DNA from: Cymbomonas tetramitiformis
Lineage: Eukaryota > Chlorophyta > Pyramimonadophyceae > Pyramimonadales > Pyramimonadaceae
DNA: 46,826 bases
NCBI GenBank assembly: GCA_001247695.2
Contig: LGRX02029268.1
Location: 1 to 46,826 of the forward strand
Direction of reading: 5' to 3'
Made by a program: the position numbers and the translations under genes. The notes under the pieces were generated by a model. The model was not told where the DNA came from. It saw only the letters and a program-made list of their open reading frames with translations, and made no database searches. Shown here piece by piece: positions 1 through 8,723 of this stretch. The stretch's first letter is position 1. Each line of letters starts with the position of its first letter.

Positions 1-345
1 TTTGACAATCGTATACGATTGTCAAAGCTGGCGACGTTTTTTTAAGTCTAATTCTTAAGTCTGTAGAAAAGCTGGGTTTGACAATCGTATACGATTGTCA
101 AAGCTGGCGACGTTTTTTTAAGTCTTAGAATTCTTGAGTCTGTATAGAAAAGCTCCAGGGGTTTGACAATCGTATACGATTGTCCAAGCTGGCGACGTTT
201 TTTTTATTTTTAATTCTTGTCTGTATAAAAGCTGGGTTTGACAATCGTACACGATTGTCAAAGCTGGCGACGTTTTTTTTTTGTGTCTAATTCTTTCAGA
301 GTCTGCAGAATTAAGCTGGTTTTGGCAATTGGTTGCGAATTTCAA
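1..345. repeat. Palindromic satellite, ~76-85 bp period
   Basis: Four tandem units each begin with a perfect 26-bp palindrome whose left half is TTTGACAATCGTA, at positions 1, 77, 162 and 237 (spacing 76, 85, 75). The palindrome is followed by a conserved AAGCTGGCGACGTTTTTTT tract. A fifth, decayed unit lies near 310-345, and a fragment recurs near 820-840. Reading frames through this stretch only translate the repeat. Confidence 0.9.
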
Positions 346-539
346 AGGGGCGTAACTAGTTGGGCCCGTTAACTAGTTAGACCCAGTTACCACCAGTTAT
401 TGTTACTAGCTAGTTAATCAATTTCATTTTTATTAACTAACTGACCCTAGCAATAAAATTTGCAGAACTGTCCGTTCGATATAGGTATATCGCGCTAAAA
501 GAAATTTAGCACGGTTTTGCCCCATTCTTTTTATTTTTT

Positions 540-775
540 TGGTTATTCATGCATACATTCTTCGAAAAATTTAGCACCGGTTTGCCCCATTCTTTTTTAT
601 TTTTTAGGTTATTTATGCATACATTCTTCGAAAAATTTAGCACCGGTTTGCTCCATTCATTTTATTTTTTAGGTTATTCATGCATACATTCTTCGAAAAA
701 CTTAGCACCGGTTTGCCCCATTCATTTTGTTTTTTGGGTTATTCATGCATACATTCTTCGAAAACTTGGTTGCAG
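540..775. repeat. 65-bp tandem repeat, 4 copies
   Basis: ATGCATACATTCTTCGAAAA recurs at 549, 614, 680 and 745. Each copy is followed by TTAGCACCGGTTTGCCCCATTC and a T-rich run. The 111-aa frame across it is only repeat translation (MHTFFEKFSTGL repeated). The stretch 346-539 is unique AT-rich DNA with ACTAGTTA motifs and no gene seen. Confidence 0.85.
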
Positions 776-859
776 GCTTTTTGGGGGTCTAACGTCTAAG
801 TCTTTTAGAGTCTGCGGAAAAGCTGGTTTTGACAATCAGATTGATATTCAGATTTTTTA

Positions 860-1125
860 CATCTGTCATTTTGCTCTACGTTAGATTTCCATTTTTCAAA
901 TTTTGCTAATTTTGCTCTACGCTAGATTTCAGATTTCCTTTTTTGGAATGCTTGATTTCAGAGTTTTTACATCTGTCATTTCGCTCTACGTTAGATTTCC
1001 TTTTTTCAAATTTTGCTAATTTTGCTCTACGCTAGATTTCAGATTACATTTTTTGGAATGCTTGATTTCAGATTTTGTACATTTGTCATTTTGCTCTACG
1101 TTAGATTTCAAAACTGGAATTAAAG
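860..1125. repeat. 110-bp dimeric tandem repeat
   Basis: TTGCTCTACGTTAGATTTC recurs at about 871, 981 and 1091, alternating with the variant TTGCTCTACGCTAGATTTCAG. The higher-order unit is therefore about 110 bp, built of two diverged half units. No coding signal. From 1126 to 1385 I see only unique non-coding DNA. Confidence 0.75.
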
Positions 1126-1388
1126 GGTCTTCAGGAACCCATTGGGCTTGTTGTAACTGGCAGTCGCGAAACGTAAAAGTATCGAAAGGCCATATCCAAT
1201 ACTGCAATATTCCAATATTGGGCATACTGGTGAGGTAGTCTAAGGTGCGGGTTGTGGTTCTATGTGACGAACACAGGTGTGTGCAAATGACCTCCGGTTA
1301 CGACTCCTCCAATATATATATTCTAAAACTCTGAACCTTGGACGCCCCGATATGTCTATGTGAAGCACACCTGACACCCAGACTCACG

Positions 1389-1472
1389 TGTGACAATCGT
1401 ATACGATTGTCAAGCAGGTGCACTAGGTCCGACAACCAAACTCACGTGTGACAATCGTATACGATTGTCAAG
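1389..1472. repeat. Two more copies of the GACAATCGTATACGATTGTC palindrome
   Basis: Two palindromes of the same core as the satellite at the start of the window occur 57 bp apart. Here both are preceded by CTCACGTGT rather than by GGGTT. The core is therefore conserved in a different sequence context. A decayed third copy (TTTGACACTCGCATGCGAC) follows at about 1505. Confidence 0.8.
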
Positions 1473-1580
1473 CTCTGTCGTTGGGTTCGACTCCCTGACG
1501 CACGTTTGACACTCGCATGCGACTGGGTTATACCCCCTGAGTCCCTGGTCAGGGTGGGAGGGGGGAGTCAGTGTATATTT

Positions 1581-1842
1581 CAAGGTATGGCTTACGCGAG
1601 GTCGACTTTACACAAAACTTCGGAAAATATTTTTATTCGATAAGCATGTCGCTTAAACCAATCTAAACATATTGCGCGCTCTGGGTATACAATTGACCCA
1701 GGCATTGAAAAGTTATGGCCGATACCGCTCGGTTACCTCCCGTACTTAACCATACTTAAGAGCACACTTCAATCGCATTTATCTCACGATCTAGAAAATC
1801 TGAAGTTTTGTGTAAAGTCGACCTCGCGTAAGCCATACCTTG
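1581..1842. mobile_element. MITE with 41-bp TIRs
   Basis: The first ~41 bp (CAAGGTATGGCTTACGCGAG..., running on through GTCGACTTTACACAAAACTT) return as a near-perfect reverse complement at 1802-1842. The flanking 4 bp on each side are ATTT (1577-1580 and 1843-1846), a likely target-site duplication. The 262-bp element has no ORF, so it is a non-autonomous DNA transposon. Its superfamily cannot be assigned from this alone. Confidence 0.8.
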
Positions 1843-1974
1843 ATTTATTAAGTATGAAGAAAAAAATTAAATTTTCTTAAGTATGGGAAAACGCAGGCGT
1901 CGACGCGGGCCGACGCGTTACCCTCCTTAAGTATGGGCTTAAGTATGGGAGCCCTATTTTGCGAAATGTTAGAA

Positions 1975-2054
1975 TGTTAAGAATGTTTGGGCCGCTCGGG
2001 CCGCTCGGCCGCCGGGCCCGCGGAGCGGCCCGAGCGGCCGGACGGAGGGGCCCG
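1975..2054. other. GC-rich inverted repeat just past the gag-pro 3' end
   Basis: A run of GGCCGCTCGG-type blocks pairs with CCGAGCGGCC about 40 bp later, giving a strong GC-rich hairpin. It lies directly downstream of the stop of the protease frame on the minus strand. It is preceded at 1875-1945 by three copies of CTTAAGTATGGG. It could mark the 3' boundary of the retroelement, but no matching LTR was found. Confidence 0.5.
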
Positions 2055-2057
2055 ATA

Positions 2058-3260
2058 CTAATCCCCCACTGGAGCAGCCTGCTCTTGAGATAAACCTTCA
2101 GTATGGGGCTTCTCGTCGCTCCAGCGCACACGATTGCGTCGCGGCCGACGTTCGCGGAGTAAGCGCCTTCCCTGCTCCAGCGCGGCTGCGGCTTCGGCAT
2201 GCCAGGTGGGTGGTTTCCCTTGCGCGTGGTCGTCGATTGCCTGGGCACGTACGTGCTCAGGTAATAAAGTAAATGCTCCCAAAGCTTCCCGCTTGCTCTG
2301 GAAGAACCCCAGATGTAGGTTGTTGGATGGCGCATTGTCCGCCGGGGGACCAACGGCATCCTCCAGCGCGACCACGTCAAAGTTTTGTGGGCGGGTGGAC
2401 TCCACTGTTGCGTACACTTTATCCAAGTGGTCCTCGTCACTGGTGCCTGGGCTGGGCCGCACAGATTCCCGGAGGAGTAGAGCGTCCTCGGCTTCGGAGT
2501 CGGTGTCTGACGCGGACATCAGCGCAGGCGCGTCCGTCTCACCCAGATCCGCTTGGGAGGAGTCCATGGCGCCCGCGACTTGGGCGTCTTGCTGCTCAGA
2601 GCTAGACGTGGCGCGACGCTCGGACGAAGCGTCCTTGGGCTTGGCGTTGGTCTCGGCGTCGGCCTCTTCGTCACAGGCGACCGCCCCGAAGGTGCCGTCG
2701 GGTGCCAGGTACACCACGAAGGCACACTCATCCTTAGATTGGAGGGCTCGAAGGTCCTTGCGTACCCTTTTGGGGTCCAACAAGACTCCTTGTACCAGCG
2801 CCATGGCCTTATCCTTGGGTCTTGAGGGGTCTGGCGTTCCCGGCGAGCAGCCTGTAATGACCACTCTCTTGCTTCCAGAACCAAACCGGATGGAACCCCA
2901 TCGGGAGTAATCCAAGGTGACTGGGGAGTGGGAGGCTAGCCAAGGTCCTCCAAGGATGATATCCACGCAAAGATCAATGGGCATCACTCTGAGCTCCAAT
3001 TGCTTGACGTACAACCCCTTGGTGGTCTCTGCTTGCAGTCGAGGGCGGACGCACGTGTTGACATCGTACGACGCGCCGTCAGCTACTCGCACTCGCATGG
3101 GGGTTTCGTGAGGTCGAGGCGTCAGAGAGGGAATGCTGCGTACAGTCTTGTCCGAGATAATGTTGGTGGAGCACCCAGTGTCCACCAGCACCTTTACGCG
3201 ACGACCGTTCACGTACGCCCAGAACAACAACAAGGTGGGGGCCTTGGAATTGTTGATCTG
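2058..3260 (-). CDS. Retroelement aspartic protease domain (no AUG of its own)
   Basis: This is a retropepsin-like domain of a Ty3/gypsy-type polyprotein. It shows the active-site segment VLVDTGCSTNIIS, a flap-like region, and the late ILGGPWLASHSPVTLDY block typical of these proteases. After the protease comes a long acidic Ser/Asp/Glu-rich tail with an Arg-rich end (about residues 150-390). The frame continues directly from the preceding 428-aa ORF, interrupted only by one TGA. Between that stop and the DTG site there is no ATG (the apparent start is a TTG). The protease therefore probably depends on stop-codon readthrough and is made as a fusion. It should process the Gag products. No RT follows. 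Confidence 0.85.
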   Translation of the reverse strand, partial: QINNSKAPTLLLFWAYVNGRRVKVLVDTGCSTNIISDKTVRSIPSLTPRPHETPMRVRVADGASYDVNTCVRPRLQAETTKGLYVKQLELRVMPIDLCVDIILGGPWLASHSPVTLDYSRWGSIRFGSGSKRVVITGCSPGTPDPSRPKDKAMALVQGVLLDPKRVRKDLRALQSKDECAFVVYLAPDGTFGAVACDEEADAETNAKPKDASSERRATSSSEQQDAQVAGAMDSSQADLGETDAPALMSASDTDSEAEDALLLRESVRPSPGTSDEDHLDKVYATVESTRPQNFDVVALEDAVGPPADNAPSNNLHLGFFQSKREALGAFTLLPEHVRAQAIDDHAQGKPPTWHAEAAAALEQGRRLLRERRPRRNRVRWSDEKPHTEGLSQEQAAPVGD

Positions 3261-3263
3261 TCA
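3261..3263 (-). promoter_or_regulatory. Candidate UGA readthrough site before the protease
   Basis: The stop context is CCT TGA CAG on the minus strand, and the frame stays open on both sides for hundreds of codons. UGA followed by C is the leakiest stop tetranucleotide known in eukaryotes. Gag-protease readthrough is established for gammaretroviruses (UAG). Since no AUG precedes the active site, readthrough is the simplest route to protease. A recent nonsense mutation is the alternative. Confidence 0.55.
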
Positions 3264-4547
3264 AGGTGGCGCTCGCGATGTTGATACAGCCGCCAAGAGA
3301 TCACTCCAACCAGGGCTCATGTCCCCACTGTCGGTGATGCTGTTGAGCTGGCATACGATGGGGTCGTCCTTGGCATGAGGGTCGCCTAGGTCAAGAGGGT
3401 CGTCCATGTCAGAGTCCCATGGTAACTCGTAGGTGCCTGCATCGGCCAAGAGCCCTTGAGCGGTGGCTGTCTGCACCAGGTCCCTGGGTGGGTAATCAGG
3501 TGGGTACAAGGCCACTTGGATGACCTTGTCCTTCGCTGCTCGCGCCATATCATTCGTCGCCAAGTCACTTGCGTACTGGAGGAGTCCGTCTTCTACTTCC
3601 TCTTGCGCTTGTTCCTTGGCTAAGATGTGCAGTAGCTCTTCGTCTATAGGAGAGTCCCGCTCCAAATATGGGAGGCCACTGGCATAATCCCGCTTAAGCT
3701 TCTCTCGTTGGCGAACCTTCTCCAGCCCACTGAGCCACCTCCTCCTTGGTGCTCCTTCAGCTCGAGCTGCATGGGTCGGTGACAGCCATGGTCGGGGGCG
3801 GTCACTCCGTGTGGTTGAGGTTGCCTCGACAGTCGTGTTGTCGTTAGTTGAGGGCGTACGAGGTTGACGCCCAAGCTGGATGTCTTGACGTCGTCGTCGG
3901 TATTCTTGCAGCCTTTTAAGTTTGCTAAGGGCTGCGGGTAAGGGTGATCGAGCTCGAGCTTCTCGCTTGTTGGCGGTAACCGCGTTGTGCGTTGGTGACC
4001 GCGTGGGTCCTCGGCTACTGCGTCGATGCCCGGCTCTCCAAAGCGGTGGGCTCGTGCTCCGCGGAGGTGTACGGGGCGGTGCAAGGTCCGTTTCCAGAGC
4101 CTTGATGGAGGACCTCAAGCCCCTTGTGCCCACCTTGGAGCGTAGAGCGCTCGTCCCTTGCCCTCGGACAGCTCGAAATTGCCAACCTTGCAATGGTTGG
4201 CCCGTTGGCTCCAAGTGCACGCGGTAGCTCTCGGTCACCTTCAGGGTACGTCGGTGCCGTTTCTCAACGTGCTGGGAGTCGTCTGAGAGGTCCTCGCTTG
4301 TACACACTGGAGACTTGGCTTCCTTGCGAAGACGAGCTTCGACCACTTGACGCTCCGGCGCGAGAGGAGGGCTGGTCATCGCCCGCGAGGGTAGCATGTT
4401 GAGCTCATCGGAGTCTAGGTATCCTGTGCAAGGAGCACTCCGCCTTTGACGTCGACGGGCTCTTCTCCACTTCTCCCGCAACTGTTGCTCCGAGAGGTAG
4501 GAGGGGGGCTCATCGCGGGGATGTGGGGTTCCACAGCCCGAGCTCAT
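3261..4547 (-). CDS. Retroelement ORF3, 428 aa, basic, unknown domain
   Basis: The protein is rich in Arg, Ser and Pro in its first 280 residues (for example SEQQLREKWRRARRRQRRSAP) and mixed or acidic towards its end. I recognise no enzyme motif. It starts at an ATG that shares one base with the stop codon of Gag (UAAUG), and ends at a UGA that separates it, in the same frame, from the protease. It is therefore likely to be made by reinitiation after Gag and to form the N-terminal part of a protease-containing readthrough product. A nucleic-acid-binding role would fit the basic composition, but this is inference. Confidence 0.65.
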   Translation of the reverse strand: MSSGCGTPHPRDEPPSYLSEQQLREKWRRARRRQRRSAPCTGYLDSDELNMLPSRAMTSPPLAPERQVVEARLRKEAKSPVCTSEDLSDDSQHVEKRHRRTLKVTESYRVHLEPTGQPLQGWQFRAVRGQGTSALRSKVGTRGLRSSIKALETDLAPPRTPPRSTSPPLWRAGHRRSSRGPTRSPTHNAVTANKREARARSPLPAALSKLKRLQEYRRRRQDIQLGRQPRTPSTNDNTTVEATSTTRSDRPRPWLSPTHAARAEGAPRRRWLSGLEKVRQREKLKRDYASGLPYLERDSPIDEELLHILAKEQAQEEVEDGLLQYASDLATNDMARAAKDKVIQVALYPPDYPPRDLVQTATAQGLLADAGTYELPWDSDMDDPLDLGDPHAKDDPIVCQLNSITDSGDMSPGWSDLLAAVSTSRAPP

Positions 4548-4549
4548 TA
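4545..4549 (-). promoter_or_regulatory. UAAUG stop-start overlap (reinitiation signal)
   Basis: The Gag stop TAA and the ATG of the next ORF overlap by one base, giving TAATG on the minus strand. UAAUG coupling is documented for the silkworm retrotransposon SART1 and for influenza B segment 7. Both flanking ORFs are long and intact, which argues for selection on this arrangement. Confidence 0.7.
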
Positions 4550-6460
4550 GGACTTGGAGGGTACTCCGAGCTCGAGGGAGTCCCCCGCGGCAAAATCCAT
4601 TAGTTCCTTTGGCAACACCGCGTTGAGCACGTCGCAGTATTCATCCGTTTCCACTTCGTGCATGATCATGTCCAAGGTTTCAGCCAGAAGTGCTTTGGCC
4701 CACTCCTTCTTACGAAGAGCAGCCTGTGGGCACTCTCGAGCATAGTGCTCTTTGCTTTGGCACAACCTGCAACCAGTGTACTCCGGGGAGCCCAGACGTT
4801 GCCCAGTAGGAGTTGCACCCGCGGGACGATCTTCGGCTAGAGCTAGCAGCTCCTCCGAGACCTCCACCGCTGCCAGTAGCTGCACTGGCGCTCTCCTACT
4901 CGTCGCGTTGTTCAAATGCAACTCCGCCTCAATGGCGTATTCCAGCGCTAGGCGTCGACTGGCTGGAAGGGCGCGGTCGAGGAGGATCAAGGGGGTCCCC
5001 TTCCGCTCTGCAATCTCGAACGCCTCCTTCCGTACCTCCGCGGATAAGCCCGAGAGGAAGACGTCCAGGAGGTCGGATTCCGGAACCGGAGTGGTGAGCT
5101 CGTGTGTCGCCAACATGGTCACCACGCGATGGGCTAGATGCAGTCCATCCCAAAACTCGCGCACTTTGCGCGGTGTCGCCATGCGTCCTTGAGTTTGGCG
5201 TACTCGGCGTAGGAACGAGCCCAAGGTGGCCATTTCACTCTTCAGCGGCACGATCAACTTCGCCAGCGGCACGATGACCTTCTCAAGGTTCAATGACTTG
5301 TCCGCTTCGGCATCCAAGAGAACCCCTCGCAGCTCCGTTCCTTCGGAGCTAGGTGTAGGGAAGCAGTGCTGGGTGATCTCCTTCAACAAAATATGCACCG
5401 AGAGAATCGGCTCTCCGAACTCGAATGCTCCGTTGGGCACGTTGCATGGGGTGTTCATCGCGAGGAGCACCACTGGAAGGGTTAAGCACCTGTCGAACTC
5501 GTCCACGAATCGTAACAGCGGGCCGAAGGGGTTCGTGGACCCCTCCAACGGTGCTGAGTACAAGGACATGATGTCCTTCGCGGCCTTGAGGGCATATGAG
5601 TGCCTCGTGTACTCCTCTCTTTGCTGCCTGCCATCATTGTACGAGGACCTCCTACTCGAACCGAAGCTGTAGGACGTCTCATCGTCGGGCGGGTCGTCAC
5701 CGCCTCCGCCCCCGCCATGGCCGCGACGTCCATCTCCAAGATTCCGCGAGGGGTCGCTAGGCGCGTCAGAAGTGGGGTCGCCAGGCGGCTCATTCCCCTC
5801 CCCTTGATGGCCACCGGGTCCTCCCGGGTCGTCACCATCGTCATCACCATCGCCTCCATCGTCGTCGCCTCCGCCGCCCCCACTGGTCCCACCAATTGCT
5901 GAGGATGGCCTCGGGGTCACTGAAGGGAAGCGGTCAAAGGCACCCGGCCAAACCCCGCGCGTGCAATATATACACAACGGCAGGAATTGAGTGGTTTCAG
6001 ACAAGTCTGAAAGAGCTGTAAGCCCGCAATTCCATATGGCTACAGGGGGCTGCGGGCTACGAGTGCATCTCGAGCACGGAACGTTGGATGTGCTGGACGC
6101 GACTTCGTCGTACACGCAACGAACGATCGCCGTTCCCGCCAGAGGTGGTGAAGGAAGTTGAGAGGCTGGGGCTTCGGAGACCGGCGGTCCACACCCAGAC
6201 GCTAGGTCATGGTCTCGGTACCTTCTTGCTACGTCACAGAACATGCGCTCCGCTTCTATCTTGCCCACGTGGCCAGGTAAGTGCTCCTCCACGTGTGCAC
6301 GGATAGCGGTAACGGCTGGCACACTAATGGACCTCCAATCCATTTTGGCTAGGCGGTCATGCACACTCGTGGGGGAAGATGCACGCGTGGAGGTGTCCTC
6401 CTCGAACGTCACGCCTTTGTGGCCCCGTACGTCAACAGTCGTGGCTGACGGGGGCACCAT
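4547..6460 (-). CDS. gag: Gag-like capsid/nucleocapsid protein with zinc knuckle, 637 aa
   Basis: This is the structural protein of the retroelement. About residues 165-265 form a Gly/Asp-rich linker of GGGGDDDGGDGDDD type. A helical region at about 290-540 contains motifs expected of a retrotransposon capsid (FWDGL, DLLDVFLSGL, AIEAELHL). A CCHC zinc knuckle, CRLCQSKEHYAREC (C-x2-C-x4-H-x4-C), lies at about 573-586 and should bind RNA. The ATG at 6458-6460 lies 29 bp inside the preceding coiled-coil ORF in another frame, and the stop is part of a UAAUG signal. No RT or integrase is fused to it. Gag assignment is firm from the knuckle plus the following protease. Confidence 0.85.
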   Translation of the reverse strand: MVPPSATTVDVRGHKGVTFEEDTSTRASSPTSVHDRLAKMDWRSISVPAVTAIRAHVEEHLPGHVGKIEAERMFCDVARRYRDHDLASGCGPPVSEAPASQLPSPPLAGTAIVRCVYDEVASSTSNVPCSRCTRSPQPPVAIWNCGLTALSDLSETTQFLPLCIYCTRGVWPGAFDRFPSVTPRPSSAIGGTSGGGGGDDDGGDGDDDGDDPGGPGGHQGEGNEPPGDPTSDAPSDPSRNLGDGRRGHGGGGGGDDPPDDETSYSFGSSRRSSYNDGRQQREEYTRHSYALKAAKDIMSLYSAPLEGSTNPFGPLLRFVDEFDRCLTLPVVLLAMNTPCNVPNGAFEFGEPILSVHILLKEITQHCFPTPSSEGTELRGVLLDAEADKSLNLEKVIVPLAKLIVPLKSEMATLGSFLRRVRQTQGRMATPRKVREFWDGLHLAHRVVTMLATHELTTPVPESDLLDVFLSGLSAEVRKEAFEIAERKGTPLILLDRALPASRRLALEYAIEAELHLNNATSRRAPVQLLAAVEVSEELLALAEDRPAGATPTGQRLGSPEYTGCRLCQSKEHYARECPQAALRKKEWAKALLAETLDMIMHEVETDEYCDVLNAVLPKELMDFAAGDSLELGVPSKS

Positions 6461-8723
6461 CGATCAGAGCCTCGTGTTCAGCTTCTTGAGCATCACTTGT
6501 GACGGTCGCATAGCTCGCGGGGGTATTAGGTGGTTGCTCTGGCCGTGAGTGCGCTCGTCCGTCAGCGGCTTCAAGTGCGGCCTGCACCACTATCTTGCTC
6601 TCCGCCACTTGTTGCTCCAGCAGTCGTTGATCTCGAGCTGCTTGGTCAAGTTGTTGGCGTTGCTCTTCCGCGGCGCGCTGCATTTCTCGAAGTTGTTGGT
6701 GATGACGTGCAGCTTCCTCCGCCTGCGATGCTACAGCTTGTTCATGCTGATGTGAGACAGCGTCCGCGGCATGCTGCATGCGCGCTATCTGCTCCTCAGC
6801 AGATTCGAGAGCGGCCTGTCGCGCTTCTTGGCACACCTTGGTGCGGAGCTCCTGCTGCATCCGAGTTGCTTCCTCCACGGCATTGTGCATGTCCATGCGC
6901 AACGCTGTGAGCTGCGCTTGGTGCGCAGTGGCTGCATCCAACGCGACTCGTTCGGTCTCCTCTTGCAGCTCTCGTAGTTGCCGCTCGTGTCGCGTGACTT
7001 GAGCTTGGCGTCGCCGTTGGCGTCCACCCTTTTGCCGAGAGCTCCTAGATGAAGAGGTGTGCGAGGCGTCAGAGGAGAGCGCTTCAGTAGAAGATGTTTG
7101 ACACGATGAAAGTGTGGACTTCTCCTCACTGGACGTAGAGGTGGAGTCGTACATCAATTTAACTTCGTCACTGCGACGTCGAGCCTTGGCGAGCTTGCGC
7201 TTGGCCAACTTCTGCCGCTTCCGCTCCTGCTTCGCCACCTCCTTCTTATGGGCTAACTCCGTCAAAGCTTGGACACGTACAGCACGTTCTCGTTGTGTGG
7301 GTCGTGGGGCAGATGAAGCTTTTGATCGAGGTGGTTGTGGGGCGGAGTCAGCGGAATGAACGTCTTCCTCATCGATCGTGGAGTCATCTTCAGACGACAA
7401 GACGCCATAGGGGTTGCGGCTAGGTACGGATTGTACGCCATGCTGTTGAACACTTGCTCCCAAAGTGGTTGTACGCCTTAGAGTCTTTATCACCTCCTCG
7501 ACGCTCACTCCCAACCGCACCAGCCTTGCAGGCCGGTTGGCTGGGATGGTCGTGACGAGTGGTCGTGCAGAGTGGAGGTGATGATAATGGTGGCTTGCTG
7601 AGGTAACATGCGACAGAAGGAGTCCACGAGATGGGATCACGCGTTGCTCTCCACTCTTCGTTCTCAGCTGCACCTCCCATGTGATTGCAGCAATGGAGTC
7701 TTCTTGGCCACACAGGCGGCGAAGATGTCTACGCAAGGTCGCCCATTGTTTCGGGGTCACGTCAGGCGTGTCCGTCAGAGCTGACCACTCGTGGAGGACT
7801 TCGCGCTTCACATGTTGTTCACGCTGGACCGCAAAGGTGGTGCACTTGGAAGCGAAGTCCACGGTAGCCTTCCACGCTTTCATACACTTCCTCACGTAGA
7901 ACTCGGACCGGGCGATGTTGCACACCGTGATTTCGAGAGTGATCTCTTTTACACGACGTTGTTCTTCTCGCCATGCACTCAAGAGCCGGGACGCCAATCG
8001 TGAACTTGCGTGTCCAGCAAAATCTTGCTTTTTGCGTTGGACCTGATTCTTGCGGTGAGCTCGCTCGTGCCATGCTGTAAGGGAAACACGCATGCGTGCG
8101 AGACGGGCACGTAGGCGCCATGTCGTAAGCGCAGATGAAACACGCCCGCTGAGCACTCGTGCTGTCCAAGTACTCCACCAATTACGCAATGCACATACCG
8201 CTAGAATATCCACTGCTACAGCTTGGCGTGCCAGCCTGACGCTCCACTCGTTCACGCTTGACAAACCGCGCTCGCCACTTGGAGGTGCACTTTCACGCCT
8301 AGGCGTAAATATGTTGCTCTCATGGGTCAGGTTTCCAACGTGATGCTCTGGTGCCAAAGGCAAATGGTCAACTACAGCTTCGCTATGAGGAGATGATCTC
8401 AAATTATGAGCGGTGGCTATAGCGACCGTGTTGAGCTCCTCGAGAGCTGGTTGGCTACGTTGTAGACCTGAGGCACCTGCACCCCCTGCACGCTGCTGGG
8501 GTGTAGAGTAGCACTCAAACATACGTACAGTGGCAGATACCAGCCCAGGAGAGTCACGCGAGCCGTCGGGGAAATTCGTGGGCGTGGCAGGCAGCGATGC
8601 TTGGGTGCGACTTTCCTCTTGAGGTAGAGGCGCGCTCGCCAAAAGCGCGTATTCGCCCTCCAGAGAACGTTGTACTGCCCCCCCCCCTTGCTGCCCCGCC
8701 GCGCTCCGGCTGGCGCCTCCCAT
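6432..8723 (-). CDS. Coiled-coil protein at the 5' end of the gag-pro element, 763 aa
   Basis: The first ORF of the retroelement. The N-terminal third is low complexity. Residues about 170-330 contain repeated Trp-centred helices (WSTWTARVL, ALTTWRLRARL, LTAWHERAH, CMKAWKATV), similar in appearance to Sfi1-type repeats. The C-terminal 250 residues are a long, Gln/Glu/Ala-rich coiled coil (EEQRQQLDQAARDQRLLEQQ). Its 3' end overlaps the Gag start by 29 bp in a different frame, so Gag is reached by reinitiation, leaky scanning or frameshifting. An upstream ATG at 8893 opens another frame that meets this one at a G10 tract, so the true N-terminus may be longer. Confidence 0.65.
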   Translation of the reverse strand: MGGASRSAAGQQGGGAVQRSLEGEYALLASAPLPQEESRTQASLPATPTNFPDGSRDSPGLVSATVRMFECYSTPQQRAGGAGASGLQRSQPALEELNTVAIATAHNLRSSPHSEAVVDHLPLAPEHHVGNLTHESNIFTPRRESAPPSGERGLSSVNEWSVRLARQAVAVDILAVCALRNWWSTWTARVLSGRVSSALTTWRLRARLARMRVSLTAWHERAHRKNQVQRKKQDFAGHASSRLASRLLSAWREEQRRVKEITLEITVCNIARSEFYVRKCMKAWKATVDFASKCTTFAVQREQHVKREVLHEWSALTDTPDVTPKQWATLRRHLRRLCGQEDSIAAITWEVQLRTKSGEQRVIPSRGLLLSHVTSASHHYHHLHSARPLVTTIPANRPARLVRLGVSVEEVIKTLRRTTTLGASVQQHGVQSVPSRNPYGVLSSEDDSTIDEEDVHSADSAPQPPRSKASSAPRPTQRERAVRVQALTELAHKKEVAKQERKRQKLAKRKLAKARRRSDEVKLMYDSTSTSSEEKSTLSSCQTSSTEALSSDASHTSSSRSSRQKGGRQRRRQAQVTRHERQLRELQEETERVALDAATAHQAQLTALRMDMHNAVEEATRMQQELRTKVCQEARQAALESAEEQIARMQHAADAVSHQHEQAVASQAEEAARHHQQLREMQRAAEEQRQQLDQAARDQRLLEQQVAESKIVVQAALEAADGRAHSRPEQPPNTPASYATVTSDAQEAEHEALIDGAPVSHDC

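Noticed and set aside
549..884. 111-aa plus-strand frame
   Set aside because: It is a translation of the 65-bp tandem repeat (same peptide four times).
2134..8343. Plus-strand frames opposite the retroelement ORFs (e.g. 2134-2910, 3922-4227, 4752-5192)
   Set aside because: Antisense shadows of GC-rich coding frames; no domains, while the minus frames have a DTG protease and a zinc knuckle.
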